Origin: an uncultured Chlorobiaceae bacterium
GTDB lineage: Bacteria > Bacteroidota > Chlorobiia > Chlorobiales > Chlorobiaceae
DNA: 35,938 bases
Direction of reading: 5' to 3'
Assembly: GCA_903939765.1 (NCBI GenBank)
Contig: CAJAIK010000083.1
Coordinates: 1 to 35,938, forward strand
In this document: positions 1 to 6,678 of the stretch, piece by piece
Layout: each line of letters opens with the position of its first letter
Position numbering within the stretch: position 1 is the stretch's first letter
Notes under the pieces: model-generated
Databases searched by the model: none
Told to the model about the DNA's origin: nothing
The model's input: only the letters and a program-made list of their open reading frames with translations
Made by a program: the position numbers and the translations under genes

Positions 1-63
1 GCGAAAGAAAAGCCAAACTTATTTGCGCATTGGAAAGCGGGGTATACCTCGACGGCTGGATGA
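1..63 (+). CDS. Group II intron reverse transcriptase/maturase, C-terminal end only (partial)
   Basis: The first 20 codons of the window read in frame 1 and end at TGA 61-63. They contain the FAHW-type ending (residues LFAHWKAGY) typical of the extreme C-terminus of LtrA-like intron-encoded proteins. In the family this protein has reverse transcriptase, maturase and sometimes endonuclease domains, and it splices and mobilises its host intron. Only the tail is visible; the rest lies to the left of the window. The identification is strengthened because intron domain V begins 4 bases after the stop, the usual position for an ORF in intron domain IV. Whether the protein is intact cannot be judged here. 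Confidence 0.8.
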   Translation, partial: AKEKPNLFAHWKAGYTSTAG

Positions 64-139
64 TGGGAGCTATATGAGCCGAGAGGTTCCCGTGTAGTTC
101 TGCGAGGGGCTGGAGGTGAAATTCCTCTGGTCTACTCAC
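64..139 (+). mobile_element. Group II intron 3' end (domains V and VI)
   Basis: Positions 67-100 form a 34-nt domain V: GAGC at 67-70 pairs with GTTC at 97-100, and the tip is a GAGA tetraloop closed by CC/GG (79-86). The catalytic AGC triad is at 68-70. Positions about 104-137 fold as domain VI through GGAGG (111-115)/CCTCT (124-128) and G-U rich pairs, leaving A134 as a candidate bulged branch-point A. The intron probably ends around 138-139 (CAC), a guess from the usual AY ending. It belongs with the maturase tail just upstream. Confidence 0.75.
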
Positions 140-181
140 CTTTTGATGAGCGCTTAATAACGGTTTGTTACTGTAAATCGG

Positions 182-225
182 AAAGCCAGAGGTCGAATAG
201 TGTTCACTACTCGACCTTTGGCTTT
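182..225 (+). repeat. Long inverted repeat / hairpin next to the intron
   Basis: The 19-nt arms 182-200 and 207-225 are complementary apart from two wobble or mismatch positions, with a 6-nt loop (201-206). No T-run follows on either strand, so it is not a clean intrinsic terminator. It starts about 43 bp after the predicted intron end. The rest of 140-414 shows no recognisable gene. Confidence 0.6.
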
Positions 226-369
226 GTGAAGTCCATTTCAGCACCTTGATTGTCGCCAACGCACATTGTTTTGCTATCACTCGATGATACGAAGCATCAG
301 CATAGTCGGAATCAATTTTGATGGCTATTGTGTGGGCCTTTTCATTACCAAACCAATTCTTGTGGAGCG

Positions 370-395
370 CTTGTTACGACTAACGCAGTAACAGG
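370..395 (-). other. Small hairpin downstream of the rhomboid gene
   Basis: CTTGTTAC (370-377) can pair with GTAACAGG (388-395) over 8 bp including one wobble, with a 10-nt loop. It lies about 20 bp past the rhomboid stop codon in the minus-strand direction. No T-run follows, so a terminator role is only possible. Confidence 0.25.
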
Positions 396-414
396 CTAAA
401 AGCAAATTCAGCCA

Positions 415-1233
415 CTATTTTCCCCCGGCCTTGAGCAGTTTGCGGCGCTCTTCTTCAGTCAGTGATCCATAGCCGCGCTCGGAAATCTTGTCGAGTATAG
501 CGTTGATTTCTGCTTCGGAAACTGGTGGCGCCACCCTGTTTTGAGTATGGAGTCGCGGGCCACTTTTCTTTTTTCCGGATGGACGGAATTTGCTGAAGAG
601 CCCGGAAAACGACCACTCGGCCCGTTTGATGGTAATGAAGATAAAGCCGATCAACATGCCGCCGAGGTGTGCGAAATGAGCGATGTTGCTGCCGCTTCCC
701 ATTGCCCTGCTGCCGAAACCGGAGATAAACTCGATAAACGCATAGCCGGCAATAAAATATTTTGCCTTGACGGGGAAGAGAAAATAGAGAAAGATGTAGC
801 GGTTGGGGAACATCATGCCGAAGGCGAGCAGGACGCCGTAAATGGCTCCGGAAGCGCCGACAGTTGGATACGGATCGCCTATGGTTGCCAGCAGGTTGAT
901 GATTGCAGCACCGATACCGCAGGTAAAATAGTAGATGTTGAATTCCCTTGTACCCCACTGGTTTTCTATTTCAGCTCCGAACATCCAGAGGGCGAACATG
1001 TTGAAAAAGAGATGGGTGCCGCTGCCATGCAGAAACATGTAGGTCACTGGCTGCCAGAGTCGGAAGTTTTCGGAGCCAACAGGCCAGAGAGCTCCGAGCC
1101 CTTGAATGATTGCGCCGAATGGGGTGAAGAATTGCAGCAAAAAAACCGCAACATTGGCAAGGATGATGGTTTTTATTGCTGGAGGTATAAACTGAAAACC
1201 TCCGGGACTGTATGGCTGGTTGGAGTAAGTCAT
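415..1233 (-). CDS. Rhomboid family intramembrane serine protease
   Basis: A 272-aa polytopic membrane protein with the rhomboid core. The nucleophile motif GASG is at residues 126-129 (Ser128), the catalytic His is in the AHFAH segment (His189), and the HLFFNM segment near residues 74-79 supplies the conserved His and Asn of the oxyanion region. Hydrophobic helices begin at about residue 20. Rhomboids cleave transmembrane segments of client proteins inside the bilayer; the client here is unknown. The C-terminal 60 residues are charged and soluble. The ATG at 1233 is chosen over a TTG one codon upstream; neither has a clear ribosome-binding site. It is the last gene of the leftward group, 96 bp beyond pgk. 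Confidence 0.92.
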   Translation of the reverse strand: MTYSNQPYSPGGFQFIPPAIKTIILANVAVFLLQFFTPFGAIIQGLGALWPVGSENFRLWQPVTYMFLHGSGTHLFFNMFALWMFGAEIENQWGTREFNIYYFTCGIGAAIINLLATIGDPYPTVGASGAIYGVLLAFGMMFPNRYIFLYFLFPVKAKYFIAGYAFIEFISGFGSRAMGSGSNIAHFAHLGGMLIGFIFITIKRAEWSFSGLFSKFRPSGKKKSGPRLHTQNRVAPPVSEAEINAILDKISERGYGSLTEEERRKLLKAGGK

Positions 1234-1254
1234 CAAGAGATATTGTTCTGCACA

Positions 1255-1278
1255 TCCCGCTGCCGACTGGCAGCGGGA
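1255..1278 (-). other. Hairpin between pgk and the rhomboid gene
   Basis: A perfect 10-bp stem (1255-1264 with 1269-1278) closes a GACT loop about 50 bp after the pgk stop. It is GC-rich but has no T-run on the minus strand. It could be an mRNA-stabilising or weak attenuating structure that reduces expression of the rhomboid gene relative to pgk; that role is inference. Confidence 0.45.
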
Positions 1279-1329
1279 ATGAGCGTCAAAGTGATAAATT
1301 TCGTCAATACTTTTGTTGTACGGAACCGC

Positions 1330-2523
1330 TCAGTCGTTCAGTGCAGCAATACCAGGGAGCTCCTTGCCTTCAAGAAATTCAAGGCTTGCTCCACCTCCGG
1401 TTGAGATATGGGTAATCTCCTTTGCCAGACCCGCTTTGGCAACTGCTGCCGCAGAGTCACCGCCGCCGATAATTGTTGTAGCCCCTTTTGCGGTTGCTTC
1501 GGCCATGGCATTTGCGACAGCCATCGTGCCGGCAGCAAAATTGTCGATTTCAAAGACGCCCATCGGGCCGTTCCAGAGTACGGTGCGTGCGGAGAGAATT
1601 TCGTTCCGGTAGGCTTCTGCGGTAAGAGGGCCGATATCGACGCCGATCATCCCTTCCGCTATGTTGGTGATCATCTCCGCGTGGCAGTCGGCAGTTGCTG
1701 AAATTTCAGCCGCAACAATAACATCTGAGGGGAGAAGCAGTTTGATGTTTTTGGCTTTTGCTTCTGCAAGTATTTTCAGTGCCAGTTCAATCTTGCTCTC
1801 TTCGACCAGAGAGTTGCCGATTTCGTAACCCTGAGCTTTGAAAAAGGTGAAGACCATGGCTCCGCCAATAAGAACGGTATCGACCTTTTTGAAAAGGTTT
1901 TCGAGGACATCTATTTTGCCTGATATTTTTGAGCCGCCAAGAATTGCCACAAAGGGGCGTTCCGGTTCCTGCAGCGCTTTTCCCAGATAGAGGAGCTCTC
2001 GCTCTATGAGAAAACCGGCAACGGCAGTCTGGACGTAGTGTGTAATTCCCTCTGTTGATGCATGGGCCCGATGCGCTGTGCCGAATGCGTCGTTGACGTA
2101 GATTTCGCCAAGTGAGGCAAGTTCGCGGGAAAAATCGGGGTCATTGCTCTCTTCTTCGGGGTGAAATCTCAGATTTTCAAGCAGCATCACCTCTCCGTCC
2201 TGCAGTGCAAGCACCTGCTTCATCACCTCGGTACCGATGCAATCTTTGGCCATGGTAACCGGGCAATCGAGCAGTTCAGCAAGTCGCAATGCAACGGGGG
2301 CAAGCGAGTACTCACTATTCACTTTTCCTTTTGGTCGTCCAAGGTGGGACATCAAAATAAGTCGGCCCCCGTTTTCCATGACTTTTCTGATGGAAGGAAG
2401 GGATTCAACAATTCTTTTATCGTCAGTAATTTTTTTGCTACTGTCGAGAGGAACGTTGAAATCAACACGCATCAATACCCGTTTGCCTTGAATTGATATG
2501 TCGGATAAACTTTTTTTCTGCAT
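1330..2523 (-). CDS. pgk: Phosphoglycerate kinase
   Basis: A 397-aa protein of the usual bacterial PGK length. It interconverts 3-phosphoglycerate + ATP and 1,3-bisphosphoglycerate + ADP in the cytosol, serving glycolysis and gluconeogenesis (in a green sulfur bacterium, sugar synthesis from fixed carbon). Visible family motifs are the N-terminal substrate segment RVDFNVPL (residues 20-27), the MSHLGRPKG loop near 58-66, and the C-terminal nucleotide-binding glycine stretch IGGGDSAAA. The start is ATG at 2523, without an obvious Shine-Dalgarno. It lies 98 bp downstream of mltG on the same strand, so it may have its own promoter. Confidence 0.97.
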   Translation of the reverse strand: MQKKSLSDISIQGKRVLMRVDFNVPLDSSKKITDDKRIVESLPSIRKVMENGGRLILMSHLGRPKGKVNSEYSLAPVALRLAELLDCPVTMAKDCIGTEVMKQVLALQDGEVMLLENLRFHPEEESNDPDFSRELASLGEIYVNDAFGTAHRAHASTEGITHYVQTAVAGFLIERELLYLGKALQEPERPFVAILGGSKISGKIDVLENLFKKVDTVLIGGAMVFTFFKAQGYEIGNSLVEESKIELALKILAEAKAKNIKLLLPSDVIVAAEISATADCHAEMITNIAEGMIGVDIGPLTAEAYRNEILSARTVLWNGPMGVFEIDNFAAGTMAVANAMAEATAKGATTIIGGGDSAAAVAKAGLAKEITHISTGGGASLEFLEGKELPGIAALND

Positions 2524-2598
2524 TGCTCTGATGATTTATTGAAAAAATGATCGGCGTCCGTGTTGCATTATAGGCAATTAAAATCAATCTCCTCAACG

Positions 2599-2625
2599 GT
2601 GATGTGACAGCTGTGGGTCACTCAC
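2599..2625 (-). other. Hairpin overlapping the mltG stop, upstream of pgk
   Basis: GTGATGTGAC (2599-2608) pairs with GTCACTCAC (2617-2625) as a 9-bp stem with one bulged base. Read on the minus strand it is followed by only a loose T-rich stretch. It may separate mltG transcription from pgk, but it is weak. Confidence 0.3.
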
Positions 2626-3632
2626 GGTGTGTCGTGGAGGGCGCTTTTGTATTTTTTTATGTTAGCATTATGTTCTGCAAGAGATTCGGCAAAGTTATGT
2701 CCCCCTTTTCCGGTGGCAACAAAGTAGAGAAAGTTGCTCTCCGCCGGGTTCAGTACAGCGAGAATTGATGCAGCTCCGGGGTTACCGATAGGGCCCGGAG
2801 GAAGTCCGTTATGGCGATAGGTGTTGTAGGGAGAATCCGCCGCAAGATCCTTGTAATAGAGTCGGCGGGCCTCTCCTCCAAGGGCATACTGTACCGTTGG
2901 ATCTGCCTGCAGTCGCATGTTTTTTTTCAGTCGATTGAGATAAACGCTTGCAACAAGATTTTTTTCACGATCAAGCGGAGTCTCAGCTTCTACAATGGAG
3001 GCGAGGGTCAGCAATCCGGTTTCGTTGAGTCCCCTTTTGGCGGCAATACTCTTCAGGCTGTCGGTATAAAAATGGCGAAATCTGCCGATAAGAAATCCTG
3101 CGGCCTCCTCAGGCGTACTTGCCCAGGCGAAGTTGTATGTTCCGGGAAGCAGGTAGCCTTCCGCATTTTTTGCCATAATGCCGCGTCTCATAAGCAGGCT
3201 GGGCCTGGATGCTGCGGCCATGAATGATGTTGAATCAAAATCAAGGTTTCGCGACAGGATGCGTGCAACCCTTTTGAGATCAAGTCCTTCGGGGAGGGTG
3301 ACACGAACCTCATCCTGGCGATGCGAATGGAGGTAGTACATAAGCATGAAATTCGACATTCCCGGCGCAATGGTGTATCTCCCTGGCTTGATATGGTGCA
3401 GCCTTGGAATAATGGTTACGGTGACGAGTGCCGGCCATTTGCGGTTAATCGTACCGTTGCGGTATAATTCATCCACAATGGCATTTACTCCCATATTGCG
3501 GTGAACAATCAGGCTGGTTGTACTGGAAGCGGTATTGAGCCCTGGCAGGAATAAAAAGCAAGCCAACGCCGTCAGTAAAGCGGCAATGCTTACTATAAGC
3601 GGGTTACGTGGGAACGTTTTTTTCGATGCCAT
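2622..3632 (-). CDS. mltG: Endolytic murein transglycosylase MltG (YceG-like)
   Basis: A 336-aa protein with one N-terminal membrane anchor (after MASKKTFPRN, about residues 12-32) and a periplasmic YceG/MltG domain. MltG cuts nascent glycan strands and is thought to terminate peptidoglycan polymerisation. The catalytic Glu sits in the SIVEAET segment, and the C-terminal LPPGPIGNPG signature is present. The chosen ATG at 3632 lies 17 bp after the chorismate mutase stop. An ATG at 3686 would add 18 residues but overlap that gene by 37 bp. Older annotations call this family aminodeoxychorismate lyase, which is not supported. Its place opposite the dcw cluster suits a cell-wall role. Confidence 0.9.
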   Translation of the reverse strand: MASKKTFPRNPLIVSIAALLTALACFLFLPGLNTASSTTSLIVHRNMGVNAIVDELYRNGTINRKWPALVTVTIIPRLHHIKPGRYTIAPGMSNFMLMYYLHSHRQDEVRVTLPEGLDLKRVARILSRNLDFDSTSFMAAASRPSLLMRRGIMAKNAEGYLLPGTYNFAWASTPEEAAGFLIGRFRHFYTDSLKSIAAKRGLNETGLLTLASIVEAETPLDREKNLVASVYLNRLKKNMRLQADPTVQYALGGEARRLYYKDLAADSPYNTYRHNGLPPGPIGNPGAASILAVLNPAESNFLYFVATGKGGHNFAESLAEHNANIKKYKSALHDTP

Positions 3633-3649
3633 GTCTAAAGAGAGCTTGT

Positions 3650-3979
3650 TTAGCTGACCTGAATACCTGGCTGGCTGTTTTTCCATTCATGTTGAAACAG
3701 CCTGGTCTCTTCAATGATACATTGATAGATTTTTTCCAGCGCATGGGCTTTCAGTGGCGAGTCGGCATGGTTAAGGACATTGCTCAATACCTCTTTTTCG
3801 CGCTCGGGCTGGAGTACCTGCTCTCCAATTCGTGATTTCAGTGAGCTGATATTTTGAGCGCAATGCAGCCTTTCACAGAGCAGGGAGGATAATTGCTGGT
3901 CGAGAGTATCGATTTTTTTTCTCCAGTCGTCAAGTTCCTGCCAATGCGCTCTATTGCTAACGGTGCTGTCTGTCATCAT
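3650..3979 (-). CDS. Chorismate mutase, AroQ (type II) family
   Basis: A small, all-helical 109-aa protein matching monofunctional AroQ chorismate mutases. It converts chorismate to prephenate for phenylalanine and tyrosine synthesis. The conserved pattern is present in order: WRKKIDTLDQQL, the CERL segment, SLKSR, and the PEREKEV segment, which carries active-site Arg/Lys/Glu positions. The ATG at 3979 (or 3976) is preferred: a longer frame from 4084 would overlap the upstream gene and add a hydrophobic segment unlike the family. No prephenate dehydratase or DAHP synthase domain is fused. It sits between yacP and mltG on the same strand. Confidence 0.85.
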   Translation of the reverse strand: MMTDSTVSNRAHWQELDDWRKKIDTLDQQLSSLLCERLHCAQNISSLKSRIGEQVLQPEREKEVLSNVLNHADSPLKAHALEKIYQCIIEETRLFQHEWKNSQPGIQVS

Positions 3980-4050
3980 AATGACGGTGGTTAAGAGTGA
4001 TGCGTTGTTGTCAAACAAGAGTAGTATATAGAAAATGAGTCGTGTTGTTG

Positions 4051-4581
4051 CTATTCTTTTTCGCGGGAGAAGAGCGTCATCCATCGGGCAACTTCCCGGT
4101 CGCTCAGCAATTCGCCATTACATTTTTTTTCTTTGGCCGTTCTGCCGTTCGAGCGCTCATTACCGTTCTGCACGGTACCAGCAGAGGCCATCTCAAACAG
4201 TTGCAGGGCAAACACTTCAGATTTTATGCATCTGGCACCGAATGCTGTTGTGTACCGTCGAATCTCATCATCCGAACTTACAATAGTAACCATTTTTACC
4301 TTTGTGTTCAACGACTTTACGTAATCAATGATCCACAGGTCGGCACTTTTTGAGGCTGGCGTAAAAACAATGTGCAGTGGGGCGCCAAAAGCACACTCCC
4401 GGTGGCTCCCTTTACCGTCGTAGACAATGGTGATCGGGCAACGGCTTTGCTGCTGAAAACAGAGGAGCAGTTTTTCTGTTTTCTGGCGCAGAACATGGAG
4501 TGATGCTGAGGTTAGTGAGGGATAAAGCTTGTGAATCAGGTTATATCCATCGACCACGATCTCTTTCGCTCCTGTTTTCAT
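4051..4581 (-). CDS. YacP-like NYN-domain (PIN-like) ribonuclease
   Basis: A 176-aa protein with the NYN/YacP fold. The N-terminal IVVDGYNLIH motif carries the first acidic residue, VYDGKGS follows, and the later KSADLWIIDYV and VSSDDEIRRY segments supply the remaining acidic positions. Relatives include Rae1/YacP of Bacillus, a ribosome-associated mRNA endonuclease. An RNase role is inferred from the family. The ATG at 4581 is chosen over an upstream TTG at 4614. It is the first gene of the leftward set and divergent from mraZ, so the 4582-4809 gap should hold both promoters. Confidence 0.8.
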   Translation of the reverse strand: MKTGAKEIVVDGYNLIHKLYPSLTSASLHVLRQKTEKLLLCFQQQSRCPITIVYDGKGSHRECAFGAPLHIVFTPASKSADLWIIDYVKSLNTKVKMVTIVSSDDEIRRYTTAFGARCIKSEVFALQLFEMASAGTVQNGNERSNGRTAKEKKCNGELLSDREVARWMTLFSREKE

Positions 4582-4674
4582 CGGGTTTTCTGTTATTCGA
4601 AAAATCTTTTTCAACTGAAGTATTAAAATAGACTAATATTTTTTTAGTGCATCCTTTTTATATACATTTTGTGG

Positions 4675-4698
4675 TGGAGGAAAGTGGTAAAAAATGGG
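4675..4698 (+). promoter_or_regulatory. Probable MraZ operator: three TGG repeats at 10-bp spacing
   Basis: TGG begins at 4675, 4685 and 4695 (the last is TGGGA), one helical turn apart, about 110-135 bp upstream of mraZ. The middle repeat sits in an AAAGTGG context. In E. coli MraZ binds three TGGGN repeats separated by 5 nt upstream of its own gene, and mollicute MraZ uses AAAGTG-type repeats, so this is very likely the autoregulatory site of the dcw cluster. I could not place -35/-10 boxes convincingly. The gap 4582-4809 contains no gene. Confidence 0.65.
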
Positions 4699-4809
4699 AA
4701 CTTTCTCGTTTTTAATCTTGTTCTCAGCTATTTCTGTTTCCTCTGAAGGTGTAAAAAACGTCTGTTTGTCTCCGAATATGCACAACCGGGAATTAATGGG
4801 ATTGCCATA

Positions 4810-5256
4810 ATGGCGGGCTTTATTGGAAAAGAGAGACATTCCGTAGATGAGAAAGGACGTCTGATGATTCCTGCAAGGTTTCGCCGGAAGTTTGAGCCTG
4901 TGGTTTCGGAGCCTGTGGAAGTGCTTTATATTTTGAAGGCACCCGACCGCTCCATTGAGCTGTATGAGCCGTTTATATGGGCGGGAATGAGGAAGTCGAT
5001 CTCCGGACTTTCGGATTTTAATCCGGAAGAGCGTCTGCTGAAGACGTTGATGTATGAAAGTCTTGAAACGGTCGAGCTGGATCGTCACGGGAGGGTTCCT
5101 CTGTCGAGGGAATTTCTTGAGCATGCGGGTATAACAAAGGATGTTGTGATTATTGGGGCTGATACAAAAATGATTATCTGGGAACCGGAGCGCCTTTTTT
5201 CTCTCTTGCAGGAGAGTGCCGGTCGTTTTGCATCTCTTGCAGGAAGGTACTTTTGA
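4810..5256 (+). CDS. mraZ: Transcriptional regulator MraZ
   Basis: A 148-aa protein with two SpoVT/AbrB-like swapped-hairpin domains. The N-terminal copy contains SVDEKGRLMIPARFR (residues about 11-25) and the second contains ELDRHGRVPLSREF. MraZ is a ring-forming DNA-binding protein that regulates the division and cell wall cluster it heads. The start ATG at 4810 gives the usual MAGFIG-like beginning. Its stop overlaps the rsmH start by one base (TGATG), indicating translational coupling. Direct TGG repeats upstream are its likely target. Confidence 0.96.
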   Translation: MAGFIGKERHSVDEKGRLMIPARFRRKFEPVVSEPVEVLYILKAPDRSIELYEPFIWAGMRKSISGLSDFNPEERLLKTLMYESLETVELDRHGRVPLSREFLEHAGITKDVVIIGADTKMIIWEPERLFSLLQESAGRFASLAGRYF

Positions 5257-6254
5257 TGGCTATAACGCGGGATATATTTCACGATCCGGTGCTTGTCACC
5301 GAAATTGTTGCACTCCTGGTCAGAAAACCCGGTATTTATGTTGATGGGACTCTTGGTGGAGGTGGTCACTCTCTGGCCATCTTGCGCGTGCTTTTTGAGG
5401 CCGGTTTTTTTGAAGGATCGCTGCTTATCGGCATTGATCAGGACGAAGCCGCATTGAGGGCGGCGCGCGAAAAGCTCAGGGAATTCGAAGATCGGGCCGT
5501 GCTGGTCAAGGGCAATTTTTTTGATATTGGGGGCATCATTTCGAAGGTTTGCGGTGAACGAGGGTTGAAACCACATGTTGCCGGAATATTGCTTGATCTC
5601 GGGGTTTCATCGTTTCAGATTGACACGGCTGAACGTGGGTTCAGTTATATGAGGGAGGGGCCGCTTGATATGAGGATGGATAGTAATGCCTCCGTAAGTG
5701 CTTGTGAGATAGTCAATACGTATGAAGAAAAGCAACTTGCGCAGCTTTTTTACCGATATGGGGAAGAGCCCAGGAGTCGAAGTATTGCAAGAGCTATTGT
5801 GGCGTATCGTCAGAGCAATGGGGCGATCAGCAGTACGCAGGAGCTTGCCGATATTATCCGTGGTAATGCGCACGGTGGTGAGCGAGTGATCAAGACCCTT
5901 TCAAGGGTGTTTCAGGCATTGAGAATTGAGGTGAATGCGGAGCTGGATGTTCTCAGTCGGGTGCTTGATGACGGGATCGATTGCCTTGATGAGCATGGTC
6001 GGATGGCGGTCATCAGCTATCACTCTCTGGAGGATAGAATCGTGAAAAGGGTTTTTGCCGAAAAATCCCGGAGTGACTGGGGGCCTAAAGGGGTCGGCTT
6101 GAGGGAGCCTCTTGCATGGGGATCGGTTACATCAATTACCCGGAAGCCCCTGATTGCCTCCCAGCAGGAGATTGCGACAAATTCAAGGGCAAGAAGTGCC
6201 AAGTTGAGAGTTATTGAAAAAATTTATCAGGGAGGCAGCAGTGGACGCCCGTAA
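5256..6254 (+). CDS. rsmH: 16S rRNA (cytosine(1402)-N(4))-methyltransferase
   Basis: A 332-aa SAM-dependent methyltransferase (formerly MraW) that modifies C1402 in the 16S rRNA decoding site. Family motifs are HDPVLV near the N-terminus, the SAM loop VDGTLGGGGHS (about residues 30-40), LLDLGVSSFQID, RGFSYMREGPLDMRMD, and the C-terminal ISYHSLEDRIVK. The start is ATG at 5256, sharing one base with the mraZ stop and preceded by an AGGAAGG ribosome-binding site at 5241-5247. An adjoining TTG at 5253 is the less likely start. Its 3' end overlaps ftsL by 14 bp. Confidence 0.97.
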   Translation: MAITRDIFHDPVLVTEIVALLVRKPGIYVDGTLGGGGHSLAILRVLFEAGFFEGSLLIGIDQDEAALRAAREKLREFEDRAVLVKGNFFDIGGIISKVCGERGLKPHVAGILLDLGVSSFQIDTAERGFSYMREGPLDMRMDSNASVSACEIVNTYEEKQLAQLFYRYGEEPRSRSIARAIVAYRQSNGAISSTQELADIIRGNAHGGERVIKTLSRVFQALRIEVNAELDVLSRVLDDGIDCLDEHGRMAVISYHSLEDRIVKRVFAEKSRSDWGPKGVGLREPLAWGSVTSITRKPLIASQQEIATNSRARSAKLRVIEKIYQGGSSGRP

Positions 6255-6678
6255 TGCGATTAGCCCCTATCTGCATAATTTTTTACGGCATATAAAGGGC
6301 TTTGGAAATAAAATGTTCGGTGATCAGCCGGTTGTTGGACGTTTCGGTGAAACCAGAGGATGGCAGGATTCAGGGTTCAGGGAGTTGGTCAGCAATACGC
6401 TTGAGTTCGATATCGGTTCGTTGTTGCGCCCAAGCTCTTTTTTGTACATTCTGGTCGGTGTGGGGATTATTCTTTTCCAGACAAACAACAATCTTGCCAT
6501 TAACAATCTTGCATTGCAGAATGAACGGCTCAGGGAACAGATCCAGATGACCTCCAGCGTCATAACGTCACAGGAGCTCAAAATGGATGAACTGCATAGT
6601 ATTCGTAATATTGCTCAAGATGCATCAGCACTTGGACTTGTATCTTCAAGCATTCCTCCTGTTGAACTTGAACCATGA
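6241..6678 (+). CDS. ftsL: FtsL-like cell division protein
   Basis: A 145-aa single-pass membrane protein placed exactly where ftsL lies, between rsmH and ftsI. It has an approximately 65-residue cytoplasmic N-terminus, one transmembrane helix (residues about 68-84, around SFLYILVGVGIILF), then a coiled-coil-like periplasmic segment (LALQNERLREQI and ELKMDELHSI). FtsL with FtsQ and FtsB activates FtsWI. Sequence conservation in this family is low, so the call depends on topology and position. The GTG at 6241 is chosen because GGAGG lies at 6231-6235; a TTG at 6214 lacks one. The stop overlaps the ftsI start by 4 bp (ATGA). Confidence 0.75.
   Translation: MDARNAISPYLHNFLRHIKGFGNKMFGDQPVVGRFGETRGWQDSGFRELVSNTLEFDIGSLLRPSSFLYILVGVGIILFQTNNNLAINNLALQNERLREQIQMTSSVITSQELKMDELHSIRNIAQDASALGLVSSSIPPVELEP

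Noticed and set aside
182-225. Interpreting the hairpin near the left edge as a CRISPR repeat or rho-independent terminator
   Set aside because: There is only one copy, so no array, and no T-run follows on either strand.
1-385. Minus-strand reading frame without stops from about 385 to the left edge
   Set aside because: It has no start codon or ribosome-binding site, no recognised motif, and runs antisense through the intron domains; the openness is probably chance.
541-1404. A 287-codon plus-strand frame across the rhomboid gene
   Set aside because: It is antisense to a gene with clear rhomboid catalytic motifs, and its own translation is low-complexity and unlike any family.
4633-5124. 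A 163-codon minus-strand frame over mraZ and its promoter
   Set aside because: It is antisense to mraZ and spans the operator region; no motif or start signal supports it.
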